From CADEDH01 sp965262175 (GTDB taxonomy: Bacteria; Actinomycetota; Acidimicrobiia; Acidimicrobiales; SZUA-35), in contig CBDHES010000010.1 in the NCBI GenBank assembly GCA_965262175.1, forward strand, positions 124,001 to 188,000: 64,000 nt of DNA. The letters are read 5' to 3'. The position numbers and the translations under genes were made by a program. A model generated the notes under the pieces. That model saw nothing but the letters and a program-made list of their open reading frames with translations, had not been told where the DNA came from and ran no database searches. Shown here piece by piece: positions 35,258-42,999 of this stretch (position 1 is its first letter; each line of letters starts with the position of its first letter).

Positions 35258-36406
35258 CTAGTCGCCGACTCCGGCCGAATCCACGGCGTGGGCTCCCCTC
35301 GCCGGTTCCTGCGGTGGCGGGCCGGCGGGGACGAAGGCGACGAGGGCCAGACCGACGGCGATCCCGCCGTTCATCATGATCTGACCCGACCACAGCTCGG
35401 CCTGCCACACGACGCCGTTGGTCCACGCCGACAGCGCGGTGAACACCGACCACATGACCGTCGTGCCGACGCCGAGGGCGATGACGGCGGCGGCCCACCG
35501 GGGGAGCGGACGGCTCAGCGCGGCCAGGACCAGCTCGACGACGACGGCGCCGACCGCAGCCGCCGGGATGCCGTCGATCACGCCGTCGAACGCAGCGGCG
35601 GTCAAGGCGACGGGCACGGTCCACAGCACGACGATCGCACCCGGGGGGAGCCGCCACCGGCGGAGGAGGGCGATCGTCGGGACGATCAGGGTGGTCGTGG
35701 CGAGATAGGTGCTGGCCAGCCCGTAGGCCACGAACTCGCCGTTCTCGTCGGTCCGGGGGAAGTAGGGGATCGTCATCTGCCAGTTGTCCGTGAGCCCGAA
35801 TGCGTAGGTGAAGAAGAAGGCGCAGAGGCTGGTGACCAGGGTGGTGGCGACCACGGGCCCGGCGAGCGGCCCCCACCCGGACCGGGGGGCGGGGTCGAGC
35901 CAGGCGGCCCGGAGCGGGGTGCTGAGGATCAGCAACAGACCGGACAGCAGCACCAGATGGGTCGGGCTCAGCAGGGCGTCGATGCTCGTCTCGACGCCGT
36001 AGATCGTGTGCCAGATCCCGTCGCCGATCCCGCCGATGGCGAACACCCCGAGGCCGACCGCCGCCCCCCGGTAGCCGACCGGGAGCGCCTCCCAGGCGCC
36101 GGCCAGGACCGGCCGGCCCGGCTCGAGTCGGCGGATGGCGATCCACCCCATGACCGCGGTGGTGAAGGCGAAGCCGCTGTAGAAGAGGGCGTGCCAGGGG
36201 GTGAAGAAGTCCTCGGTCTCGGTGTCGATGATCTCCGAGTGGGCGTAGCCGTCGATGAACAGGCCGAGCAGTAGCCAGATGCCGCCGGCGAGGACCAGCG
36301 CCGCTTCGACGGGCACGACCGTCGACCGCCCGAGCACCGTCGCACGATCCCGGCTCCGAACCGCTCGATGGTCGAAGGTCGGGGTCGAGCGTCTCCATGT
36401 GCTCAT
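35258..36406 (-). CDS. Polytopic membrane protein of unknown function
   Basis: This 382-residue protein has about ten membrane helices. Before the second helix is IDGYAHSEIIDTETEDFFTPWHALFYSGF, and between later helices GIGDGIWHTIYGVETSIDALLSPTHL; their His, Asp and Glu residues within or next to the membrane suggest metal or quinone contact, but I do not recognise the family. The ATG at 36406 is the first sensible start. A TACGAT box overlaps it, so if that is the promoter the true start is a GTG about 24 or 31 codons later. It is convergent with the SDR, 34 bp apart. Confidence 0.7.
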   Translation of the reverse strand: MSTWRRSTPTFDHRAVRSRDRATVLGRSTVVPVEAALVLAGGIWLLLGLFIDGYAHSEIIDTETEDFFTPWHALFYSGFAFTTAVMGWIAIRRLEPGRPVLAGAWEALPVGYRGAAVGLGVFAIGGIGDGIWHTIYGVETSIDALLSPTHLVLLSGLLLILSTPLRAAWLDPAPRSGWGPLAGPVVATTLVTSLCAFFFTYAFGLTDNWQMTIPYFPRTDENGEFVAYGLASTYLATTTLIVPTIALLRRWRLPPGAIVVLWTVPVALTAAAFDGVIDGIPAAAVGAVVVELVLAALSRPLPRWAAAVIALGVGTTVMWSVFTALSAWTNGVVWQAELWSGQIMMNGGIAVGLALVAFVPAGPPPQEPARGAHAVDSAGVGD

Positions 36407-36435
36407 CGTAGGTCGATGGCCGATGTCGATGCGGG

Positions 36436-37317
36436 TCAGAGGCTCCGGGTGAACCAGTGGTGGGCGTAGGGGTTGTCGTTGTACCGATCGGTCGGCCGGT
36501 AGCCGGCCCGTCGGTAGAGGGCGATGGCTTCGGTCAGGACCTCGTTGGTGTCGAGGATGACGGTGGTCCGCCCCGATCGGGCCGCCTCGGCTTCCAGGTG
36601 GCGGACCATGCGCAGGCCGAGCCCGAGGCCCCGTCGCTCGGGATCGATCCACATCCGCTTGATCTCGGCGGTGGTGTCGTCGACCCGGGTCAGGCCGCCA
36701 CACCCGATCACGGCGTCGTCGTCGGTCATGACCACGAACGCCCCATCCGGTGGGGTGAAGGCGTCACGGTCGTCGTCGGCGCCGCCCTCACCCGGGTCGA
36801 AGCCGGCCCGGAACCGTTCATCGAGCTCGGCGAAGTATCGGGCCAGGGCCTCCCGGGCGGGGGTGGCGCCGACGTCGACGACCTCGAACCGGACGGTGGC
36901 CGCTCGCAGGAGACGTTCGGCGGTGGCCAACGCGGTGGCCAGCTCGCTTCGGAGGCGGGGGGACAGGGGGGCGAGGAGCTCGTCGGCCGCTCCCTCGGCG
37001 CGGGTGTCGAGGGCCCGTCGCTCGCGGTGCCCGGCGTCGGTGAGGGCGACGATCCGCTGTCGTCGATCGGCGGGATCGGGCTGCACCGTCACCAGGCCCT
37101 CGGCCTCCAGCTGGCGGAGCAGACGGCTGGCATAGCCCGAGTCGAAGCCGAGGCGGTCCCGCAGCCGGCCGACCGCCGAGCCGCCCGGCTCGATCTCGAA
37201 CAGCAGCCGGGACGGACCGAGCGGCCGACCCGACCCGAGATAGGAGTCGTCGAGGGCGCCGATCCGGGCGGTGTAGGCCCGGTTGAACCGGCGAAGGGCA
37301 TCGATGTCGGTCGGCAT
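36436..37317 (-). CDS. MarR-family regulator fused to GNAT acetyltransferase
   Basis: The protein has 293 residues. Residues 1-140 are a winged-helix MarR domain (RLRDRLGFDSGYASRLLRQLEAEGLVTVQPDPADRRQRIVALTDAG, with the DxRR wing). Residues 140-293 are a GNAT acetyltransferase (FVVMTDDDAVIGCGGLTRVDDTTAEIKRMWIDPERRGLGLGLRMVRHLE with the acetyl-CoA loop RRGLGLG, then ALYRRAGYRPTDRYNDNPYAHHWF). This architecture is widespread in actinobacteria. A perfect inverted repeat overlaps its -10 box immediately upstream, so it probably represses itself. The acetyl acceptor and effector are unknown. It is divergent from the amino acid importer, which it could also control. Confidence 0.9.
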   Translation of the reverse strand: MPTDIDALRRFNRAYTARIGALDDSYLGSGRPLGPSRLLFEIEPGGSAVGRLRDRLGFDSGYASRLLRQLEAEGLVTVQPDPADRRQRIVALTDAGHRERRALDTRAEGAADELLAPLSPRLRSELATALATAERLLRAATVRFEVVDVGATPAREALARYFAELDERFRAGFDPGEGGADDDRDAFTPPDGAFVVMTDDDAVIGCGGLTRVDDTTAEIKRMWIDPERRGLGLGLRMVRHLEAEAARSGRTTVILDTNEVLTEAIALYRRAGYRPTDRYNDNPYAHHWFTRSL

Positions 37318-37318
37318 A

Positions 37319-37338
37319 TAGCTGACTCTAGTCAGCTA
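37319..37338. promoter_or_regulatory. Palindromic operator over the leaderless promoter of the MarR-GNAT gene
   Basis: TAGCTGACT-CT-AGTCAGCTA is a perfect 9-2-9 inverted repeat two bases from the start codon. On the minus strand it contains TAGAGT (37325-37330) followed by 7 nt and the ATG at 37317. A bound MarR dimer would cover the -10 box and the start codon. Confidence 0.75.
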
Positions 37339-37435
37339 CTTTGGGCACCGTCCGGCCGCTCGACCACCAGGGGTAGTGGACTGAGGTTAGATCACCACTG
37401 TTTGTAATGAGTTCATGAAATGTGGTTGTCGGTCC

Positions 37436-37464
37436 TTTTCGCTGTCGGTGGCGTTCCCTAAGGT
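37436..37464 (+). promoter_or_regulatory. Candidate promoter of the amino acid importer operon
   Basis: TTTTCG (37436-37441), 17 nt and TAAGGT (37459-37464) would give a leader of about 65 nt with GGAGAGAG before the ATG. The preceding 37340-37440 is unusually AT-rich for this genome and may hold regulator sites. Confidence 0.35.
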
Positions 37465-37536
37465 CACTCGGACCGATCCGGGTCAGGCTCGACCGCACTG
37501 CCGAACCCGCCCGGAGCTGAGGAACGGAGAGAGACG

Positions 37537-38685
37537 ATGAGAAGGCATCTACGATTCGTGTCGTTGCTGGTGGCGCTGCTCATGGCCGCCGCAGCCTGCG
37601 CAACGTCCGAGGACTCGACAGAGGACACCTCGGCCCCGACCGAGGACACCGACGGCGACGCCGAGGGTGATGGCGGCGACGGTGGGGACGATGGCGACGA
37701 CGAGGAGGTCGAGACGGTCGACCTGACCCAGGGTGGCAGCATCCTCGAGCAGGTCATCGCCAACGACGTCGTCCGCTGCGGCACCCGCGACGCCCTTCCC
37801 GGGTTCGCCGTGCTCCAGCCCGATGGCACCCACGAGGGCTTCGACAACGACTTCTGCCGGGCGGTGGCCGCCGCCGTCCTGGGCGACGCCGAGAAGGTCG
37901 AGTTCATCGATCTCGAGACCGAGGACCGGTTCACCGCGCTCCAGTCGGGCGAGATCGACGTTCTGATCCGCAACACCACCTGGACCGCCAGCCGTGACGG
38001 CGTCGAGGGGGCCACCTTCCTCACCCCGAACTTCTACGACGGCCAGGGGATGATGGTCGAGACCGGGGCCTTCGACTCGCTCGAAGACATGGACGGCACC
38101 GTCGTCTGCGTCGCCTCCGGCACCACCACCGAGGGCAACGTGGCCACGGAGTTCGACCGTCTCGGTCTCTCGGTCGAGGTGCTGTCGTTCGCCGACACCG
38201 ACCTGATCCAGGAGGCCTTCCTGGCCGGCCGGTGCGATGGCTGGTCGTCGGACGTGTCGCAGCTGACCGCCCTCCGCAGCGCCTACCCCGAGGGTGCCGA
38301 TGCCTTGACGATCCTGTCCGAGGTGTTCTCCAAGGAGCCGCTCGCCCCCGCCGTCGTCGACGGTGACTCGGCGTGGGCCCAGGCCGTCAACTGGGCGATC
38401 CTGGCCACGATCCAGGCCGAGGAGCTCGGCATCACCGCCGACAATGTCGACGACTTCCTCGACTCCGAGGACCCGATCGTCCGCCGATTCCTCGGCGTCG
38501 AGGTCGACGGGGCCGTGCTCGATGCCGGGCTCGGCCTTCCGGCCGACTTCAACTACCAGGTGGTGAGCCAGGTCGGGAACTACGGCGAGATCTATGAGCG
38601 CCACATCACCCCGCTCGGTCTCCCCCGAGGGTTCAACAGCCAGTGGTTCGACGGCGGGATGCTCTACGCCCCGCCCTACCGCTAG
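37537..38685 (+). CDS. aapJ: Polar amino acid ABC transporter substrate-binding lipoprotein (AapJ-like)
   Basis: This 382-residue family 3 solute-binding protein has a lipoprotein signal ending MAAAAC (Cys21) and a long Asp/Glu/Gly linker (about 22-62) lifting the domain from the membrane. The core, VIANDVVRCGTRDALPGFAVLQPDGTHEGFDNDFCRAVAAAVLGDAEKVEF, LIRNTTWTASRDG and VCVASGTTTEGN, is that of AapJ/BztA general L-amino acid receptors. GGAGAGAG precedes the ATG. A perfect hairpin follows the stop before the permease genes. Specificity is likely broad (Glu, Asp, Gln and others) by family. Confidence 0.92.
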   Translation: MRRHLRFVSLLVALLMAAAACATSEDSTEDTSAPTEDTDGDAEGDGGDGGDDGDDEEVETVDLTQGGSILEQVIANDVVRCGTRDALPGFAVLQPDGTHEGFDNDFCRAVAAAVLGDAEKVEFIDLETEDRFTALQSGEIDVLIRNTTWTASRDGVEGATFLTPNFYDGQGMMVETGAFDSLEDMDGTVVCVASGTTTEGNVATEFDRLGLSVEVLSFADTDLIQEAFLAGRCDGWSSDVSQLTALRSAYPEGADALTILSEVFSKEPLAPAVVDGDSAWAQAVNWAILATIQAEELGITADNVDDFLDSEDPIVRRFLGVEVDGAVLDAGLGLPADFNYQVVSQVGNYGEIYERHITPLGLPRGFNSQWFDGGMLYAPPYR

Positions 38686-38693
38686 GACCGATC

Positions 38694-38721
38694 GGAGGGG
38701 GCCGGGCACCCGGCCCCCTCC
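38694..38721 (+). terminator. Perfect 13-bp intercistronic hairpin
   Basis: GGAGGGGGCCGGG (38694-38706) pairs perfectly with 38709-38721. It lies between the binding-protein gene and the first permease gene. It probably stabilises or attenuates the transcript so that more binding protein than permease is made; inference from position. Confidence 0.7.
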
Positions 38722-38739
38722 GTCGACCGTCCACCCGTC

Positions 38740-39927
38740 ATGACCACCCCGGCCTCCACCCGACCGCCGACCACCGACCGGCCCAGCCGGCCGTCGGTGC
38801 CGTTCTGGCGCAACGTCAAGGTGCTGGCCTGGGCGTTCCAGCTGGCGATCCTCGCCATCGTCATCGTCGTGGTGGCCATCCTGGTCAACAACGTCCGGGT
38901 CAACAGCCAGAACCAGGGCATCCCGACCGGCTTCGAGTTCCTCGACCAGCCATCCTCGTTCACCATCCCGGCCAACGACTTCCGCGACACCCAGCCGGTC
39001 CGCGACGCCATCGTCGAGGGCACCTTGAACACGCTCCGGGTCAGCGTCGCCGGCATCGTCCTCGCCACCGTGCTGGGGGTCGTGGTCGGCATCGGTCGAC
39101 TGTCGGGGAACTGGCTGATCCGGACCCTCACGACGATCTACGTCGAGCTGATCCGCAACGTCCCGCTCCTCGGCCTCGTCGTCTTCTCCTACCTGGCGGT
39201 CGTCCTGTCGATGCCCCGGGTCGAGGACTCGATCGAGCTGTCGAGCCTGGCGATCATCAACATCCGGGGCGTGGCGATCCCGTGGCCGACCGGGTCGAAC
39301 CTCGTGCTCCTCGCCATCCTCGCCACGGCCGGGGTGATCGGCTGGGGAGTCCGCCGGTGGCGGCTCGCCGTCCAGGAGCGAACCGGCCAACCGGCCCGGG
39401 CGGTGGCCTGGGTCGCCCCGGTCGTGGTGCTGGTCGGAGCGGTAGGGGCCCTGCTGGCCGGGGTCCGCATCTCCTCGCCGACGATCGACGGTCGGCAGGT
39501 CACCGGGGGGATGACCCTCCAACCGGAGTACTTCGCCCTGCTCGTCGCCCTGGTGACCTACACCGCCAGCCACATCGCCGAGATCGTCCGGGGCTCGATC
39601 CAGGCCGTTCCCCGAGGCCAAGCCGAGGCGGCCCGCACCATGGCCCTGACCGGCTTCCAGCAGATGCGCTACGTGATCCTCCCCCAGGCGTTCCGCATCG
39701 CCATCCCCCCGATGGCCAACCAGTACCTCAACCTGCTCAAGAACTCGTCGCTCGGCTTCGTCATCAGCTACTTCGAGCTGACCAAGGTCACCTCGACGAC
39801 CATCGGCACCCGCTCGCCGGCCGTCCCCGCCTACATCGTGCTGATCGGGATCTACCTGGCGATGTCGCTGACCATCTCGCTGATCATGAACATCGCCAAC
39901 CGGCGACTGGAGCTCCCGTCCCGATGA
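38740..39927 (+). CDS. aapQ: Polar amino acid ABC transporter permease (AapQ-like)
   Basis: This 395-residue inner-membrane permease has the first helix at about 30-50, the HisM-type domain start TLNTLRVSVAGIVLATVLGVVVGIGRLSGN, then TIYVELIRNVPLLGLVVFSYLAVVLSMPR. The ATPase-contact loop is VPRGQAEAARTMALTGFQQMRYVILPQAFRIAIPPMANQYLNLLKNSSLGFVISYFEL, the HisMQ-family signature. The long loop before the last helices matches AapQ/BztB. The stop overlaps the next start as ATGA. Confidence 0.92.
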   Translation: MTTPASTRPPTTDRPSRPSVPFWRNVKVLAWAFQLAILAIVIVVVAILVNNVRVNSQNQGIPTGFEFLDQPSSFTIPANDFRDTQPVRDAIVEGTLNTLRVSVAGIVLATVLGVVVGIGRLSGNWLIRTLTTIYVELIRNVPLLGLVVFSYLAVVLSMPRVEDSIELSSLAIINIRGVAIPWPTGSNLVLLAILATAGVIGWGVRRWRLAVQERTGQPARAVAWVAPVVVLVGAVGALLAGVRISSPTIDGRQVTGGMTLQPEYFALLVALVTYTASHIAEIVRGSIQAVPRGQAEAARTMALTGFQQMRYVILPQAFRIAIPPMANQYLNLLKNSSLGFVISYFELTKVTSTTIGTRSPAVPAYIVLIGIYLAMSLTISLIMNIANRRLELPSR

Positions 39928-41147
39928 CCGCCACCGTGACATCGGGGTCGAGGATGGTCCGGTGGCTGCGGGCCAACCTGTTCCGCAGCTGGATGGACGG
40001 CATCACCACGATCGTCGTCGGTTCGATCCTCGCCTATGCGGCCTACCGGTTCGGACGGTTCCTGTTCGTCACCGGGCGGTGGGAGATCGCCCGGACCAAC
40101 CTCGATCTGTACCTCACCGGCTCGTGGCCCAGCGACCACCTGTGGCGGCTGATCACCGTGCTCCTGGCCGGAGCCGCCATCGGTGGCCTCGTGGCCGGCG
40201 TGGCCGCTCGCCAGGCCGCCGAGGCCCCCGATCGGATCGCCGAACCGCCCCGATCGCGACGCGGTCGGGCGGCCGACCTCGCGGCTCGGCTGTGGCCGAT
40301 TGCGGCCACCGTCGTGCTGTTCCTCGCCCTGGCCCGCACCACCGGGCCGTGGCTCCTGACCGCGGTCATGATCGCGGTGATCGTGGCCGGGAGCCAGGTC
40401 GGTCGTCGGTTGCCCCCATCGCTCCGCCTGTACGCCAACCTGGCGGTCCCGGTCGGTGTCGTGGCGGCCTTGTGGTTCCTCAACGGCGCCGTCGACTGGA
40501 ACGACTGGGGCGGCCTGCTCCTCAACCTGGCCCTGGCCGCGGTCGCCATCACCCTGTGTTTCCCGTTCGGGGTCCTGCTGGCCCTGGGCCGCCGGTCGGA
40601 CTTCCCGATCATCCGGTTCCTGTCGACCGTGTACATCGAGGCCGTCCGGGGCATCCCGCTCGTCGCCCTCCTGCTGTTCGCCAACGTCGGCCTCGGCTTC
40701 TTCGTGCCCCAGGACCTGGCACCGGGCAAGACGGTCCGGGCCATCGTCGTCCTCACCTTGTTCACCGCGGCCTACGTGGCGGAGATCGTCCGTGGCGGCC
40801 TCCAGTCGGTGCCGCCCGGGCAGATCGAGGCCGGGAAGGCCAACGGTCTGACCTCGGTCGCCATCACCCGACGGATCGTGCTGCCCCAGGCGCTCCGCAA
40901 CGTCATCCCGGCCCTGGTCGGCCAGTTCATCTCGCTGTTCAAGGACACCACCCTGGCCGGGGCGGCGATGGGCTTCACCGACCTCCTGTCGGCCGCCGAG
41001 GCATCGACCAAGCAGAACCAGTTCGCCGGCCAGGGCCTGATCGCCGAGGCCCTCGTGTTCGTCCTGGTCGTGTTCTGGGCCGGGTCGTACACGATGTCGC
41101 GGGAGAGCCAGCGACTGGAAACCAGATTGGGAGTGGGAAGCCGATGA
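39924..41147 (+). CDS. aapM: Polar amino acid ABC transporter permease (AapM-like)
   Basis: This 407-residue second permease has several N-terminal helices (about 23-190) preceding the HisM domain (GGLLLNLALAAVAITLCFPFGVLLALGRRSDFPIIRFLSTVYIEAVRGIPLVALLLF). The EAA loop is VPPGQIEAGKANGLTSVAITRRIVLPQALRNVIPALVGQFISLFKDTTL. The extended N-terminal half is characteristic of AapM/BztC. It begins at the ATGA overlap with aapQ and ends in an ATGA overlap with the ATPase gene, so the three are tightly coupled. Confidence 0.92.
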   Translation: MTATVTSGSRMVRWLRANLFRSWMDGITTIVVGSILAYAAYRFGRFLFVTGRWEIARTNLDLYLTGSWPSDHLWRLITVLLAGAAIGGLVAGVAARQAAEAPDRIAEPPRSRRGRAADLAARLWPIAATVVLFLALARTTGPWLLTAVMIAVIVAGSQVGRRLPPSLRLYANLAVPVGVVAALWFLNGAVDWNDWGGLLLNLALAAVAITLCFPFGVLLALGRRSDFPIIRFLSTVYIEAVRGIPLVALLLFANVGLGFFVPQDLAPGKTVRAIVVLTLFTAAYVAEIVRGGLQSVPPGQIEAGKANGLTSVAITRRIVLPQALRNVIPALVGQFISLFKDTTLAGAAMGFTDLLSAAEASTKQNQFAGQGLIAEALVFVLVVFWAGSYTMSRESQRLETRLGVGSR

Positions 41148-41944
41148 CCGACGCCGACACCACCGACTCCGCCGAGACCGTCTTCGCCGACGCCACCCAA
41201 CTGGCCGACGGCGTCGAGCCGATGATCGAGCTCAACGGCGTGACCAAGCGGTTCGGCGACTTCGAGGCGCTGAAGGACATCGACCTCCGGGTCGGCCGCC
41301 AGGAAGTGGTCGTCGTCATCGGCCCGTCGGGGTCCGGCAAGTCGACCCTCATCCGCTGCATCAACCGGCTGGAGGTCCACGACGAGGGCCGGATCGTGGT
41401 CGATGGGATCGAGCTGTCGGACGACGTTCGCCAGATCCTGGCCGTGCGGCGGGAGACCAACATGGTCTTCCAGCAGTTCAACCTGTACCCCCACCTGTCG
41501 GTCCTCGACAACATCACCCTCAGCCCCCGCCTCGTCCGCCGCCTGTCCCGAGCAGACGCCGAGGCCAAGGCCATGGCCCTCCTCGAACGGGTCCAGATCC
41601 CCGAGCAGGCCCACAAGTACCCGGCCCAACTGTCGGGAGGCCAGCAGCAGCGGGTGGCCATCGCCCGGTCGCTGGCGATGGAGCCCAAGGTGATGCTCTT
41701 CGACGAGCCGACGTCGGCCCTCGACCCGGAGATGATCAACGAGGTCCTCGAGGTCATGATCGACCTGGCCCGCGAGGGCATGACCATGATCGTGGTGACC
41801 CACGAGATGGGCTTCGCCCGCCAGGTCGCCGACCGGGTCGTGTTCATGGAGTCGGGTCAGATCGTCGAGGTCGGGACGCCGGAGCACTTCTTCACCAACC
41901 CCCGGGAAGACCGGACCCGAACCTTCCTCTCCCAGATCCTGTAG
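41144..41944 (+). CDS. aapP: Polar amino acid ABC transporter ATP-binding protein (AapP-like)
   Basis: This 266-residue ATPase has Walker A GPSGSGKS (60-67), Q-loop VFQQFNLYPHLSVLDNITLSP, signature LSGGQQQRVAIARSL, Walker B VMLFDEPTSALDPEMI and H-loop VTHEMGFARQVADRV, all diagnostic of the GlnQ/HisP/AapP group. The first 25 residues are an acidic extension not needed for the fold. It is the last gene of the importer, followed within 25 bp by a 12-bp terminator stem. Confidence 0.94.
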   Translation: MTDADTTDSAETVFADATQLADGVEPMIELNGVTKRFGDFEALKDIDLRVGRQEVVVVIGPSGSGKSTLIRCINRLEVHDEGRIVVDGIELSDDVRQILAVRRETNMVFQQFNLYPHLSVLDNITLSPRLVRRLSRADAEAKAMALLERVQIPEQAHKYPAQLSGGQQQRVAIARSLAMEPKVMLFDEPTSALDPEMINEVLEVMIDLAREGMTMIVVTHEMGFARQVADRVVFMESGQIVEVGTPEHFFTNPREDRTRTFLSQIL

Positions 41945-41966
41945 CGCCTCGGTACCTCGTCGGGGG

Positions 41967-41998
41967 GCGGGCCGGGTCCCGCTGTCGACCCGGCCCGC
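41967..41998 (+). terminator. Terminator hairpin of the amino acid importer operon
   Basis: GCGGGCCGGGTC (41967-41978) pairs perfectly with GACCCGGCCCGC (41987-41998) around an 8-nt loop, 22 bp past the aapP stop. There is no T-run. Confidence 0.65.
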
Positions 41999-42066
41999 GC
42001 CTCTCCACTACGGGCGGGACGGCTCGATGGTTCGCCCTGGCGGACCGATCCGACGCTGTCCGAGCG

Positions 42067-42999
42067 TCAATCGAGGAGCACGCCCCGACACCACCGGTGG
42101 AGCGTCGGGTCGTCGACGGCCCATGCCCAGTAGCCGGCCAGCCACCGTCGAGCCGCCTCGTAGCCGTCGGCCAGCCCGGCCCGCTGAAGCCATCGTTCGA
42201 CGACGTCGTGGTCCGCGGCGGTCAGTCCAGGGGTGATCGGTTCGGCCTGGAGGTAGACGGCGGTGGCCAGGGGGTCGAGGCGCCGATCCCCGACGACGCT
42301 GGTGGCCCCGATGTCGATCACCGCCGCGACCTCGGTCCCCGCCGCCAACACGTTGCGGCCGTCAGCGTCGAGGTGGACGAACGAACCGGGCTGACCGGGC
42401 ATCGGGCCGGGAGCCACCGAGAGCAGCTCGGCGGTCAGCGTGTCGCCGTCGACGGCCTCGAAGCCGGGGGCCCGGGCCAGGCTCCAGTCGACCTTGGCCG
42501 CGAGGTAGTCGGCCCAGGTCGGGCGTCGGATCGGGCCATCGACCACGCCGACGTCGAGCAGGTCCCCGAACCACGGGCGGGGATCGAGGTGAAGATCACC
42601 GATGGTGGCCACCGCGTCGAGCAGGGCATCGAGGAGGCGGGGCCGATCGGCCGGATCGAGGGCACGGAGTTGGTCGTTCACCGCCCGGCCGGGCAGACGG
42701 CGCTCGATGGCGCCGTGCCGATCGCCGATCGTCACCAGCTCGACCAGCTCCGGCAGGGCGAACGGCGGTCGGCTCCGCCGCAGCTCGTCGACCAGCGCCG
42801 CCCGGGCCATCAGGCCATCGAGGTCACCACCGGGGTGGAGGACACGGACCACCCGATCGTCGTCGATGCCATAGACGGTGGCTTCGCCACCCTGGCCGAT
42901 CCGGGCGCCCTCGTCGATCCCGAGCTCGGCCAGCGCCCGTCGGAGGCCGTCGTCGGTCAGCGGGTCGGTTTGCGGGCGTCGGGGGTCGTCGTCGGTCAG
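42067..42999 (-). CDS. APH-type phosphotransferase, apparently with a CTG start
   Basis: This protein of about 310 residues is of the aminoglycoside-phosphotransferase / kinase-like fold. GQGGEATVYGIDDDRVVRVLHPGG is the glycine-loop and nucleotide strand. A brace follows with GDLHLDPRPWFGDLL, SFVHLDADGRNVL (catalytic HxDxxxxN) and AAVIDIGATSVVGDRRLDPLA in the DFG-like position. It is the third gene of the UDP-sugar operon. No ATG, GTG or TTG exists in frame near the beginning. A CTG at 42999 overlaps the upstream stop as CTGA, copying the ATGA/GTGA overlaps elsewhere, so CTG initiation is inferred. The substrate is unknown. Confidence 0.75.
   Translation of the reverse strand: MTDDDPRRPQTDPLTDDGLRRALAELGIDEGARIGQGGEATVYGIDDDRVVRVLHPGGDLDGLMARAALVDELRRSRPPFALPELVELVTIGDRHGAIERRLPGRAVNDQLRALDPADRPRLLDALLDAVATIGDLHLDPRPWFGDLLDVGVVDGPIRRPTWADYLAAKVDWSLARAPGFEAVDGDTLTAELLSVAPGPMPGQPGSFVHLDADGRNVLAAGTEVAAVIDIGATSVVGDRRLDPLATAVYLQAEPITPGLTAADHDVVERWLQRAGLADGYEAARRWLAGYWAWAVDDPTLHRWCRGVLLD

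Noticed and set aside
37370..37440. Possible GlnR/nitrogen-control box before the amino acid importer (GTAAT-N8-GAAAT)
   Set aside because: Spacing and base matches are too poor compared with the actinobacterial GlnR consensus as I remember it.
37549..39942. Minus-strand frame of 797 codons across aapJ and aapQ
   Set aside because: Shadow of the importer genes; composition (Asp, Gly, Val, Glu repeats) is that of reverse-complement GC-rich codons.
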